Below, in pieces: positions 53,801-63,836 of a stretch of DNA of 64,000 bases. The DNA comes from Anthopleura xanthogrammica (lineage: Eukaryota > Cnidaria > Anthozoa > Actiniaria > Actiniidae): the NCBI GenBank assembly GCA_964019055.1, contig OZ025220.1, positions 7,677,147-7,741,146 on the forward strand, in the 5' to 3' direction. Each line of letters opens with the position of its first letter. Position 1 is the first letter of the stretch. Both the position numbers and the translations under genes were made by a program. The notes under the pieces are model-generated. The model saw only the letters and a program-made list of their open reading frames with translations, was not told the origin of the DNA and made no database searches.

Positions 53801-56800
53801 TATGAATGGGAAACATACAGTACTGACTTACAGCACGTACACGGTACGGCATGATGTGACATTGAAATGGCTTCCCATAAGAATGGTTAGCGTATGAATG
53901 GGAAACATACAGTACTGACTTACAGCACGTCGGTACGACATGCCGTAACATTGAAATGGCTTCCCATAAGAATGGTTATCGTATGAATGGGAAACATACG
54001 GTACTGACTTACAGCACGTACACGGTACAACATGCCGTAACACTGAAATGGCTTCCCATAAGAATGGTTATCATATGAGTGAAAAACATACGGTACTGAT
54101 TTACAGCACGTTGGTACGACATGCCGTAAAAATGAAACGGCTTCCTATTGTCTTCCATGCAGTAATTCATGCACTAATAACGCGCTGTTACACCTATGGT
54201 ACGATACGGTACGGTAAAGTACAGCTCAAATCTGCCGCATCGTTTCCTACTCATACGAAAACCTCTCTATTGGATAAATGCGAGTATCTTACCAATGGAA
54301 TACACAGAGCTATGCCAGAATGATCCACAGAATCTTGATTTATCGCCGTAACATTTGCTGCTACATTCACTGTCGTCCATCTTGCCATATTTACCATACT
54401 TGTTGCCGCAGAAGCAAAGATAAGCATATTGTAGACCTGCGAACTTGTATCCGGCAAGTTTGCATCGACCCACACACCATTCTGGCGTCATGGCAAACTT
54501 GGAGAATCTGACAGGAAGATCGCGGTCTGGGTTTTTGTCTCTATAGCAACCTTGGTAAGCTATGGGATAATGAGAAGTTTTAAGTTTGTAACTTAAACGT
54601 AAAAAAATTAAACGTAATGATGAAAGCAAAAAAAAAATGTAAAAGTGTAAAGAAGCTGAATTTTCTCTACAAGAAAGCACTCAAGGCAAGCAGGCAAGCA
54701 GGCAAGCAGGCAAGCAGGCAAGCAGGCAAGCAGGCAAGCAGGCAAGCAGGCAAGCAGGCAAGCAGGCAATTCTAACATTTCTTACATTCCGATTCAGAAT
54801 CCAAGAGTCCGCTGCTTTTGTGTTTTGTAGCAGTTTTTTCTTGTTTCTTGGGTTTCTTTGAAGGTAACTTGTCTAGTTCGTTTTGCCTTGGGACGATTTG
54901 ACGACGGAAATGCGTCATTCCTATAAACAAAACAAGAAACTCCAATTATTGCTTACAGTTCTAAGTTACATTGCAATACAGATGCTTTCAAAGCGATTCT
55001 CGGTATTTATAACCCAGGCTCGTGTTTATGCTCTCGAACCTCTCGGCTGATATATAGAAGTCAAGATACAGCGGCTAGTTCATAGATCAAATAGTCCCCT
55101 TCACAGTTCCCTGCGCCATCATGAAAGGTAGCCGTGCCTTTACATCGAAGCGAGACGAACGGTGACCTTTCAATGATAGAGACATTTTTAAGCGCCTTGG
55201 ACAATGATTCACGTCTCTATCATTGCAAGATCACCCTTCATCTTGCTTCGATGTAAAGGCACGGCTACCTTTCAAGATGGCGCAGGAAACTGTGAAGGGG
55301 TCTATTGCGACTTAGGCTGTTAGGTCTTGCAGAGGAGAAAAACCGGAAAACTCGGGAAAAAACAAACCATGCTAACAATCTCTGTCTAGGAATCGTACCC
55401 AAGAAGCCCAGAGTGAGAGGCGAGTGTACAACCACTACACCATTCTCGATTCCCTATTTCCTTGATTTACTTACCATCTCTTAGCAACGTGGAACTAAAT
55501 ACTGGCATGGCCTGAAGATACTCGTTCGAAATGGCACGTGACAGCCATCTGAGTGCACCGTTCTCAGTTTGTGCGAACTCCAGTTTGAAATTTGCTGCGG
55601 TTTTCATGTCCTCTTCACTAAAAAAATAAGATATTCTCAGACTTGAATTTGTGAAAAGCCACGCATGCGCAGAGGTTCTGGCGTTTTTTACAGATTACTG
55701 ACCTGAAGCTTGTAACGGTTGCCTTGGAGAAGTTAGGATCTTGTGTGTAGGCATCATGAAGCTTGGAGAAAATTACAGACATGCGTTAGGTTGATACAAT
55801 AGAACCCTTTTCCCATATATGGTTTAGTTAAAATGCTAATGACTCTATAGTATGCTTATCCTAATGAGCGTTTGGCATGTTAATGAGTTTGAATCTTAAA
55901 ATATGACCCCACAACAGGTCTAGCCTCGTTTATGGAGCCCTTTAACGTATCGTCAAAGCAGCTCAATTTGGAGGAGCTCACGGTAATTTAAAGAATGTCA
56001 CATTATCAAACAATAGACCATTTTCGAGATGTACGAGCGCTTTCAAAAATATCTATTGAAACACTTAAAACTTCCACGGGCTTTAGTCAAATTCTAAAGA
56101 ATAAATTACACACTATCGAGGCTGAGATTGAGCGACGACAACCGTGAAATGTCACCCACGTGCACGTCACACTAATACCCTGACCAATCGGAATACTTAC
56201 TGCTTTTTCGATCTCAGCTTTAAAAATCTTGTATTTGGCCGAGTTTTTCTTGCGGTAGTCTGGGTGCCAGTTTTGCTTGAATCTCAGCGAAGCCTTGATT
56301 TCATTCTTCTCATCTTTAAATAATGGAAAATAAGGACAATAAAATATCATATATCATATTATACTTACATTGATGCGAATTAAATCAAATCTTAAAAAAC
56401 TCGTTTCTAGTCTCCTCCTCGTTCAACGAGCAGGTAAGGGCTCCAGGTGGCGAATAGGCCATTTGCGCTAACAGGTCACGTGATCCTACCCCCTTAACTG
56501 AGTTGTGTCAAAAAATCACCCCAAAATTTTTTTTAATTCTATTTTGCTTGAGTTACACATTATGAGTTGAAACTCTAACTTCTTACTAATATCGAGGTAC
56601 TCTTTTCATATCTGGTGTCCATTTTGACACTGGATGCTTGATTTAAGGGGGCTGTGGTTACGTGACCTGTTAGTGCAAATGGCCTATTCATATACAGTCA
56701 TTGTCAAAAAGGTTGTCCTGTGAAAAAAAGACTTAAAGACCAAAAGAAGTATCACGTGATGATTTGTTTATTTGTTTTTAGCAGTCCAATCGACTGTTTG

Positions 56801-59800
56801 AATCGATCGATCGACGATTTAGTAGAGCCTTAGTGGTCGATTTATAGAGGTTTTTTTCTTTTAGTCTAACCTGTTGGCCAGTCGAGGAATACACGGCATC
56901 TCTCTGTACCATAATCCGTGCAGTCATTAGGCATAGGTTTAAAGGAGCGACCAGTAGCCTCAGCCTTGTCCTGATCCTGATCCTTTGGCTCATCCTGTCT
57001 GGGTGGATAAATGGGTTGCAACCCATACCCAGTCTGCTGAGGGTACCCAGACTGAGGTACTTGAGGGAGAAGTGGTGCAGTTGCCATGTTAGGCTGAGGG
57101 GGCCCAATGCCGATCCCTGCGGGATTCATGACGGGTCCTCCAGGGGAGCTGAAGCTCATTGGGGTGATGTGCACTGTTGCACCCAAAGTGTTAAGAGTCA
57201 CCGGACCATACGCAGGCTTGCCTTTGCCAGACTTGACATTGATTCCTGGCCCGACACCTTTTCTCCTCCTCCTCCTCCTCCGCCCCCTCCACCACCTCCG
57301 AGCCCCTCTTCTCCACCACCACCTTTAATGTAATTCATACCCGTTAATACACTTCTTTAGCTTAAGTTTACCCATTTCAACTAACACGTGTCTTTCCCTA
57401 TAGAATAAGATTCTTCGTTTGAGTTGTATCCATATTCTTGTGTCTTTTCACATGCGTGACCGTTAAACAAAGAAATGATACTCTAGGGAATGACACGTGG
57501 TCTGAAATGGGAAAACATTGCACTATAGCTGAAAAGCATTCCTAGTAAAGAAAGAAATGATACTCAAGGGAATGACACATGGTCTGAAATGCGAAAAACA
57601 TTGCACCATAGCTGAAAAGCGTCTCTAATAAAAAGAAAATAATACTCAAGGGAATGACACGTTCTGAAATATAAAAAAATAATCATTACTACAGCCACTG
57701 TCTTTTTCTTTGGCCCAAAGAAAAGAGGTATATTCTGAACCAAACTGATACGAGCTACATACCTCCCATGCCTTCTTTGAATGAAGACTGGTGATGAACC
57801 CAGTGAGGATGCTCATAATCAACTTCGTTCTCGGCACCAGGTCCCTCGTATTCGTACTCTGAATCGATTTCTTCAGTTGATGGGATATCTGGGGCGGCTG
57901 CCTGCTTGCTGCTGGAGGACTCAGACTCGCTGGATGAGGAATCTGTGGAATTCGAGTCATCGTGCTGTTTGGAAAGTGCTGGAAAAAAAATGAAAAAAAA
58001 AATAAAGAAACCATGAGGCGATGCAATCGGCAAGCAGCAGGAACTGTGGAGGATTTTCAACCCTATCTTTGAATTACAGTGGTACTTCTATTAACTAAGC
58101 AGATACCTACAGGACTTTATTTTGTGTCGGCTTAATATAGGGTGTCCACTGATAGAGGTTAGTTTTGCAATACATACAGTGGTACATTTAGCGGACACCT
58201 TCGGGACTTTGCTTTGACAAAAAAAAAAACAAAAAAAAAACCGCCATTTTCATCTCGGACATTCCACAGGAAGCCCGAGTAAAAAAGGCTTCACTAACAT
58301 ACCAGGATGTTTATTCTTATCGTGCACTTTCTTGCCTCCCTTCTTTCCTTTGCCTTTGGCAGGTTTGCCCTTCGTAACCTTCTTGATTTTTGGTTTTGGT
58401 TTTCCATGACTATGATGATTATGATGAGCGTGCATCATCGCTGGGTGTGGCTTATAGACCGTCTGTGGTGGGACAACTCCGCCATATGGGGGATACCCGG
58501 CCACTCCGGGGTACCCAGCAGTTTGACCATACCCTCCGGAATAGCATCCCGGTGGGCTGCAGGGCGTTTGTCCAGCTGCCATACCGCATTGTGGATTAGT
58601 GCAGGGCTGATACGGCATTTGTTGCATCATGTGTAAACCTCCGGTAGTATCGATATGGGGTGGATGGCAGATAATACGGCAGTTAACACCGCCTACGTTG
58701 ATATCATAACATTTTGTTTTGCAGAACTTTTCCCTGGCTGCCTTGTCGTCTAATGGTGCGTCTAGTTCCTTAGTATCGGACGTCTTGTTCTTGGCAGTAG
58801 AGTTCTTAGCAACGCTATCTATAAAACAAATATTTTAGATTAGTATCACGACCCAGGTGATTACAGAAAATTGCTCGATTGCTCGATTGCTCGATTGCTC
58901 GAGAAGTTCGGAATATTTCTCTATAGAACTTTTAAGTGTGACGTCACTCGACGTCTAAACCGGGCCTTAGAATAATCAGACTCGGTGATCATCGGTAAAC
59001 AATTATCAAATAACTACAATCAGGGGGTAAATTACTAGGGGAATCCATAAGAGTTAAATATTGCGCCCTCGGGCTCTGATTGGTTGGTTTTTGGGACGTC
59101 GTGACGAAAACTTACGTTGAACTTTACAAGAAAGATTTGAATTTTTTCAGCTGAAATCTCACCTGATAACATTGCAGCTTTCTGAGCTTTATGATAAGAG
59201 AAATAATATTAGATAATATTAGTTGATTAGTAATTAGTATTAGTATTATGTTTATTTCATATATTGAATTAGAAAAGAGCAGTATATATTATCATATAGA
59301 TTTTTCTTCCCTTTTCTTTTCTCTTCTCTCCCCTTCTCTTCCCTTTCCTTCCCTCTCCTTTCCTTCTCTTCTCTTCTCTTCTCTTCTCTTCTCTTCTCTA
59401 CTCTTCTATACTCTTCTTTTCTCTTCTCTTTCCTTCTCTCTTTGTGTTTGCCCTTTCAGAGCAACTTTCAAACAGATCTGGTTCATAACTTACATTATCA
59501 TCCTTCTCTCACTACATCATACATATACGTGAATAAATGATTCTCAAATATTCATGTAAAAACCCTAACCTTTTATCTTGTTCACGAAATCACCTAATGT
59601 GAAAATGAAGAGTCATCCATTAGCAATCAGATAGAATAGTTATGTATTAGTTATGTGTTATGAGAACAGCCTTAGTTAGATTAGATTTAGATTTAGTTAA
59701 GCTTGTGTACGGTCAGCTTTCATGAAGGTCTCTTTTCCCATTCCTTCCCCATTTCCTTTCCATCTCCCCCACTCCTTCCCTCTTTCCTACGATCCTCCTA

Positions 59801-62800
59801 CGACTGCGATCACTGCGAGGAAACAGTGGAGTGACCGCTCTAGACCCCAGTGCCCTGCCATTCTTACTGCGCATGCTCGACGAAATGTCAGAGACTCTGG
59901 ACGTGCGCCGTCCTCTTTCACGTTGCGTCGTGTTTGCTAAATCTGTTTATTGTAGATAACACGCGCTAGCTCAAAACTAAATTTTAACGTGCTCACTTGT
60001 CCCCACGAGCGGTGTATGACTTAAGTTCACTACCATGTTTCACTTACTATTGAAGATCATCTTGGACAGCGATGTTTCCATGTCCACGATGCGCGAAAGA
60101 GATTTGGTGAACTTAGAAGGCTTTGAAATTAAAAGAATAGATATTCAGTAAAGCCATGTTTACTTTTAAGGAACTTTCAAGAAATACTTGTAGAATGGTA
60201 AGAGTGGTGTAGAGGTAAAACTTCTCACCAATGTGATCGAGTCATCACAATAAAGAGTTAACAATACTTACCGACTGGCTAACTAGCCACTGGACGAAGT
60301 CGTACATCTTTTCCTAAAAAAATCATTTAAAAAAAAGCAATTGGGTAAAACAAGTATGACGTTTTGCGTGCCTTGTACATCATAGCATACAGGTTCTTCA
60401 AAAGATAAAGTTTTAATATTTTGCACGAACACTGTGCCCATGTTTTTGTTGCTTCGAAGGTTTTTCTCCGGCCGGGTTTTTACCGGGGTTTTACCGGATT
60501 TTTTCCCTCCATAAGAACAACATGTGAGTTTAATGTTAAAGAAGTCTGTAGAAGTGTGTGAGTGTGTGAAAGAAAGAAAATAATTTCAGCTGTATCTCAT
60601 TAAACGTCTGTAGGATTTCAAAACGTACACAGGTGTTGCTCAAGTTACACATTATTTACATTACAGTTGACTTTATGAAGGATTTGCTCTTATACGAGGC
60701 TAAACCTTTACATGAGAGTCTGCAGTCAAGGAACACAGCGGTATTGATTTATAGCCACGTGACTTATTTTATCCCTTACGTCATGATCTTTAATGCTTCT
60801 TGTCTCTTCGATCTTTGGTTTATTTTCTTCAGGAGCATTGATGGCGCTGAATAAATTCTCCAGCTCTGCACGTAAACAAAATATCGTGTCAGTAAAACCA
60901 GCTAATCTGAGAAAAAATATTAGCCAATCAGAATCGAGAAAATTTGCAAAACTGAGGTGTCATCCTTAGTAGCCTGGTGACTTAGGAAACATATATTTCT
61001 TTATTTTATTTTTCCACTCAATAATGAATATCATAGTAAATTTATACAAAATATAAAAAACCTCTTCTGAAAATCTAGATTTATCTCAGATATAAACTTT
61101 TATAATTTGATTTATGCAGGCTTCATGACACCTCGGTTTTAAGGTGACGTCATTTCTACGTCACTATTTCAAATCAGCTGCAAAGAAGGTAGGGTTCCGA
61201 GCCACGGTACAAAGCGATTACTGGTATTAAATTACTCTTATTTTTGTGCTAAAAAATACTGATTTATTTCAATAGTTCTCTTTAGCTTGGGAGTAACCTT
61301 TTGTTATTTCAGATCATGTGTCATTCTCTTGAGAATGAGATTTTTGTTTCAGTTGTATCCATATTCATGTGTCTTCTCATGCGCAACCGTTAAACAAAGA
61401 AATGATACTCTAGGGGATGACACGTGATCTGAAATGGCAAAACATTACTCCCAAGTTAAAGAGGTCTTTTAAATAGAAGTTTTGCACCATCACATACTGG
61501 TGGCCATGTTAAATTGCAGGGACAATAAAATCCCTTTACTCTCGAGAATTGAATTCTTTCTCAAGTAAAACCATAGGTATCCCAAGCTGGGTTTCTGTGG
61601 CATCATATCATACCAGCTTGGGATACCTGTGGTAAAACGATTGTATTGTTCCAGCCATCTAACATGGTTGCAGTTATGTGATGGTGTAAAAACTCGAGAT
61701 ATTTTAAGAAAGGTTTTAGACCACTGAGAGTGACAGAATCACCATGGTAACTGAACCCAGGGAGCCTTAGTCGGGTTGTTGGTCATACGTCATCGTCAGT
61801 GTGCATTGTTGCGCATGCATGTTTGTCGTTCGTTACCTGTCCTGTCTGCATCAGATATCTTGGAATCACCCTTCCAATCGTCACGAATGATATACCCTGA
61901 AACAACACGTCTTTCTTAAGATTAAAACGGACAGCAATAGACCTTTCCAAAATGCGGTTGAGTGACCACAAAACAATGGTTCCAAGTCGAGGTTGGCCTT
62001 GATTGATACTTTCATGCATTTACTGTATTTTATCAAGCTCAGCCTCTACCTACAGCAATAGACCTTTTCCTGAATTCACTTTATTGACTACAAAACAACA
62101 TACACTATTTTTTTATGATTGACGAGTCCAGCCTCGACTTGTTGTTTCGTTGTCACTCAAGTGAATTCGACTGAGAAAGGTGTATACTAACAGAGCAGTA
62201 GTTTCAGCTTACCCTTATTATCAGCTCCGTTGTCTTCAAATGACCTCTTTTGCTCTGCGACAAAAAGAAAGAAAAATAAGATGCATTTGATGCTTGCAAT
62301 TGCATTACGAGATAAAATGATTACAACAGACCCCTTTCTCGTGACATCAAAGCAGCTCAATTTGAAGGACAAAACAAAAGAATTTCAATCTCCTGAGAAT
62401 TGGAACCTATTGTTTTGTCCTCCAAATTGAGCTGCATTCCGACGTGCTGCAAGGGATCTATTATAAGCAGAAGCAATCACTGGTATCTTCTCGCAATTTG
62501 GGTCGCCTATAACGTCCCCGTGAATAAATCTGTAGGATCATAACCTTCGGCGGTCTTTAGTAAATTGAAATCTAGAATCGTGATTGGCCACTTCTAAGGA
62601 AGTTGGTTCTAATTCGAGTCGTTTCAGGGATTTTAGTTCCCATCAACCAAGTTCCCAGCTGTCGGATTTGGTATCAATGTGCCATTAATGAAAGCCAAAC
62701 ACCCAGATGTATTTTCGCAATATTTTCTTACCATTCTTTGTTTTAGCAGATCGTGAAAGAAGAGCCTGGAAGAACTCATCTGGAAAAGGGATATACATAT

Positions 62801-63836
62801 ATAGTTTATGATGAGAACAATAACGACAACAATAACAGCAACAAGAACCACAACAACAGGACAGCAACAGAAGCAACAATATAGCAGAAACAGCAACAAC
62901 AGCAACAGCAACAACTGAACAACCACAACCACAGGACAGCAACAGAAGCAACAATATAGCAGAAACAGCAACAACAGAAATAGCAGCAGCAACAACAGCA
63001 ACAGCAACAACTGAACAACCACAACCACAGGACAGCAACAAAAGCAACAACAGCAGAAACAGCAGTTGCAACAGAAATCGGCAGCAGAAACAACAGCAAC
63101 AGCAACAACAACAGCGCAGCTCCGAAACAGGAAAAATAAAAGAAATAGTAGCAGCAACAACAACAATCGCAACAACAACAACAACAACTGCAGCAGAAAC
63201 GGCAACAACAGCAAAAACAGCAACGACAATAACAAGCTTACAAGAAAGAGCAACAACTGTTACACTACTAGAAACAATATCATCGACGATGCCAACAACA
63301 GCAACAACTACAACATCATCGGCAACAACACAACAACAAAACAACGTTGCTAACAAAAGACTCAACACAATACATCCATGCAGGTCTGTATTTTGTTCTC
63401 TCCTGTGCTACGAGGGTTTTCTCTGGGTGCTCCGGTTTCCTCCCTCCGTAAAAATCAACATGTGAGTGAGCGTTGTGTGCATAAAATACTGAAGGTAGTG
63501 GTAGTGTGTGTGAGTGAAAAGTGTCCCCAATTATTGCGAAAGCGCTAGAAAGACTAGACACTTAAATAAAGAGATTTATTTATTTATTACCTTCCTCATG
63601 CGCCCTTCTTGATCTCTTTAGATTTTCTGGAATTAAAAAATATACATAAATTATAAAAAAATATATCATGATTATTTATAGAAAAATGGGCTTATTTTCT
63701 GTTGTCTTACCCTCTGTTGATCTCTTCTTGTTATGGTTTTTCTTGTGATGTTCTACAGGTTCCTCATCTTCCAAGTCTGAACGAAGAACTCGAATGAGAG
63801 TTTTATCGGAGTCACTGGAATAAACCGACTCTTTCC
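47844..63836 (-). CDS. Large secreted modular gene with SEA and WSC domains (at least 31 exons)
   Basis: Every exon has AG and GT borders and all phases agree to the TAA at 47844-47846. High-to-low exon ends: 63836-63711, 63626-63591, 62779-62732, 62254-62213, 61896-61837, 60865-60780, 60313-60272, 60120-60048, 59593-59570, 59186-59163, 58818-58303, 57978-57763, 57257 (or 57322)-56871, 56313-56201, 55761-55703, 55617-55475, 54920-54786, 54559-54293, 53647-53543, 53348-53337, 53236-53210, 52729-52709, 52587-52567, 52260-52186, 51880-51722, 51054-50898, 50654-50392, 49849-49677, 49595-49538, 48968-48777, 48127-47844. That is at least 1313 aa; the start lies outside the window. Composition, disulfide-type domains and dibasic sites indicate an extracellular proprotein. 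I do not recognise an ortholog. More microexons could have been missed. Confidence 0.85.
48265..48680. repeat. Foldback elements in the last intron of the large gene
   Basis: CAGACGTTCTTAGGGTCGTCACG and its imperfect complement near 48316-48342 form a foldback. The outer words AACGTTTCCGCATGCGTGCC and GCATGCGCAGACGTTT suggest a second, nested pair. Confidence 0.55.
49127..49253. mobile_element. MITE family B copy
   Basis: Reverse orientation relative to the copy at 43550, with CTCTTTGCAGCACGTCGG and GACGTCACGTGCAAGGGATC ends next to TA. Confidence 0.85.
49888..50013. mobile_element. MITE family B copy
   Basis: Arms as in the family; intronic position in the large gene, downstream of the exon at 50392. 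Confidence 0.85.
50392..52260 (-). other. Lys/Arg/Glu-rich exons with furin-type sites in the large gene
   Basis: Exons at 52260, 51880, 51054 and 50654 encode a helical Lys/Glu segment (MAETELEQEKAKAVAALG), a segment with DLLVSYLGNVGGYDRQYR, a strongly basic segment (KKTKKRRKR then ATSTISGE; KKRRRR then SVLEEE) and an acidic, Thr- and Pro-containing segment with short repeats (QPKVETTTADQSKVEAKPAD). The two basic clusters fit the furin consensus and are followed by Ala or Ser. Confidence 0.8.
51130..51320 (+). mobile_element. tRNA-derived SINE in an intron
   Basis: A tRNA-like head with a degraded A box (GTAGCAGTAGTACAC) and a B box (GGCTCGATTCCTGG) is followed by the body word GGGTTTTTCTCCGGGTTCTCC. 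A related copy in the other orientation is at 55315-55460. Confidence 0.7.
52293..52421. mobile_element. MITE family B copy
   Basis: GCAGCACGTCGGAATTCAGC at the left and GCTTTGACGTCACGTAAAAG at the right, with the usual inner arms. Intronic. Confidence 0.85.
52842..53117. mobile_element. MITE family B copy interrupted by another MITE
   Basis: The family B arm GCAGCACGTCGGAAT is broken at 52864 and resumes at 53002 with GGAATGCAGCTC. The rest of the copy reaches about 53117. Confidence 0.88.
52865..53001. mobile_element. 137-bp nested MITE with 5-bp target duplication
   Basis: Terminal inverted repeats CAGGGACCGCGGAGC and GCTCCGCGGTCCCTG are perfect over 15 bp. GGAAT is duplicated on each side (52860-52864 and 53002-53006). 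The interior is G-rich then C-rich. The ends resemble hAT-type CAGGG termini, although most hAT elements make 8-bp duplications. Confidence 0.9.
53745..54140. repeat. Tandem repeat of about 90 bp in an intron, 181-bp dimeric period
   Basis: The word GAAATGGCTTCCCATAAG starts at 53772, 53864, 53953 and 54045, with a decayed copy at 54134. Spacing alternates 92 and 89 because units carry either CGTACACGGTAC or CGTCGGTAC. On the minus strand most units hold GCTGTAAGTCAG, a perfect donor. Confidence 0.93.
54293..54559 (-). other. WSC domain exon of the large gene
   Basis: A single phase 1-1 exon encodes a complete WSC domain, a Cys-rich module thought to bind carbohydrate. It begins YQGCYRDKNPDRDLPV and has eight cysteines in the WSC spacing, including WCVGRC, LCFCGNKYG, CSSKC and FCG. 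The exon ends at SVYSI. The exon border and phase fit a shuffled module. Confidence 0.88.
54685..54768. repeat. (GCAAGCAG)n microsatellite in an intron
   Basis: About ten perfect 8-bp units just downstream of the donor of the exon at 54920. Confidence 0.97.
55085..55303. mobile_element. MITE family C, complete copy in an intron
   Basis: Ends CCCCTTCACAGTTCCCTGCG and GCGCAGGAAACTGTGAAGGGG next to TA on both sides, with inner arms as in the copy at 44255. Confidence 0.88.
55315..55460 (-). mobile_element. tRNA-derived SINE in an intron
   Basis: On the minus strand the head reads GAATGGTGTAGTGGTTGTAC, then CGCCTCTCAC and the B box GGGTACGATTCCTAG, close to a tRNA. The body has GTTTTCCGGTTTTTCTCC. 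Related 3' fragments lie at about 60455-60545 and 63395-63500. Confidence 0.8.
55475..56313 (-). other. SEA domain exons of the large gene
   Basis: Exons 56313-56201, 55761-55703 and 55617-55475 together encode a SEA domain, a module of mucins and secreted or cell-surface proteins. Diagnostic words are IKASLRFKQNWHPDYRKK, FKAEIEKA, TQDPNFSKATVTSFS, then TAANFKLEFAQTENGALR. The classical GSVVV autoproteolysis motif is absent, so self-cleavage is not expected. Phases run 1-0, 0-2 and 2-1, so the domain as a whole is a phase 1-1 cassette. Confidence 0.85.
56453..56688. mobile_element. Foldback MITE (AATAGGCCATTTG) in an intron
   Basis: Arms AATAGGCCATTTGCGCTAAC and GTTAGTGCAAATGGCCTATT, continuing through AGGTCACGTGATC and CCCCCTTAA, about 45 bp each. 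Confidence 0.85.
56871..57322 (-). other. Gly/Pro/Gln-rich exon with a probable 1-nt frame break
   Basis: The secure frame runs from GVGPGINVKSGKGKPAYGPV to CRVFLDWPT with PPQPNMATAPLLPQVPQ and GYPQQTGYGLQP. If the exon starts at 57257 (after AAAAG) phases agree but the acceptor has no pyrimidine tract. If it starts at 57322 it opens with a Gly-rich run (GGGGEEGLGGGGGG), but the length is 452 bp and the frame shifts at the GAAAAGG run. One missing A there would explain this. Confidence 0.65.
57352..57680. mobile_element. MITE family A copy with tandemly repeated right halves
   Basis: A complete foldback at 57352-57535 (CCCATTTCAACTAACACGTG against GACACGTGGTCTGAAATGGG) is followed by two more right-half segments (each with AATACTCAAGGGAATGACAC or a close variant) to about 57680. 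Confidence 0.8.
57763..57978 (-). other. Acidic Ser/Glu-rich exon of the large gene
   Basis: A phase 1-1 exon of 72 codons encodes STDSSSSESESSSSK, then IDSEYEYEGPGAENEVDYEH and HPHWVHHQSS. Such acidic, phosphorylatable stretches are common in secreted matrix proteins, including mineral-associated ones, but composition alone does not prove this role. Confidence 0.8.
58303..58818 (-). other. Largest exon: Cys motifs plus Gly/Tyr/Pro and His/Lys-rich tail
   Basis: A phase 1-1 exon of 172 codons. It starts with a Lys/Thr/Asp-rich part, then a Cys motif (FCKTKCYDINVGGVNCRIIC), a second Cys group (PCTNPQCGMAAGQTPCSPPGC), a Gly/Tyr/Pro stretch (YGQTAGYPGVAGYPPYGG), a His cluster (MMHAHHNHHSH) and a Lys/Gly tail. 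The layout resembles structural secreted proteins. No catalytic domain is seen. Confidence 0.8.
59296..59450. repeat. (CTTCT)n-type pyrimidine repeat in an intron
   Basis: Runs of CTTCTCTTCTCTT and CCTTCCC variants. Lies between the exons at 59593 and 59186. Confidence 0.95.
61275..61468. mobile_element. MITE family A copy in an intron
   Basis: TTTAGCTTGGGAGTAACC at the left and TTACTCCCAAGTTAAAGAGG at the right, with TCATTCTCTTGAGAATGAG inside. Confidence 0.85.
61480..61695. mobile_element. Palindromic MITE (CCCAAGCTGG) in an intron
   Basis: Inner arms GGTATCCCAAGCTGG and CCAGCTTGGGATACC, outer arms TTTGCACCATCACATA and TATGTGATGGTGTAAA. Confidence 0.85.
61925..62175. repeat. Diverged repeated elements with AGCAATAGACCTTT
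   Basis: AGCAATAGACCTTTCC recurs as AGCAATAGACCTTTTCC about 120 bp later; each is followed by CACAAAACAA or TACAAAACAA. Likely overlapping old MITEs. Confidence 0.5.
62331..62461. mobile_element. MITE family B copy in an intron
   Basis: GACCCCTTTCTCGTGACATC at the left and GACGTGCTGCAAGGGATC at the right, inner arms nearly perfect. Confidence 0.88.
62813..63345. repeat. CAA/CAG-rich repeat in an intron of the large gene
   Basis: More than 500 bp of irregular AACAGCAACAG sequence with a larger tandem unit: ACCACAGGACAGCAACA recurs twice after its first variant, together with GCAACAATATAGCAGAAAC. It makes long spurious frames on both strands (Leu/Cys/Val on minus, Asn/Thr on plus). Confidence 0.95.

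Larger units (their letters stand above)
59163..63836 (-). other. N-terminal visible exons of the large gene
   Basis: Ten small exons encode charged, largely unstructured sequence: KESVYSSDSDKTLIRVLRSD, KKRSTEENLKRSRRAHEED, FFQALLSRSAKTKN, EQKRSFEDNGADNK, a Gly/Asp segment, then helix-prone pieces (ELENLFSAINAPEENKP, EKMYDFVQWLVSQS, KFTKSLSRIVDMETSLSKM) and two 24-bp exons (SDFVNKIK, AQKAAMLS). KR or RR followed by Ser or Ala recurs. Most exons are phase 1-1. Confidence 0.75.

Noticed and set aside
62633..63368. Long Leu/Cys/Val-rich frames as membrane proteins
   Set aside because: Translation of the CAA/CAG repeat in an intron of the large gene.
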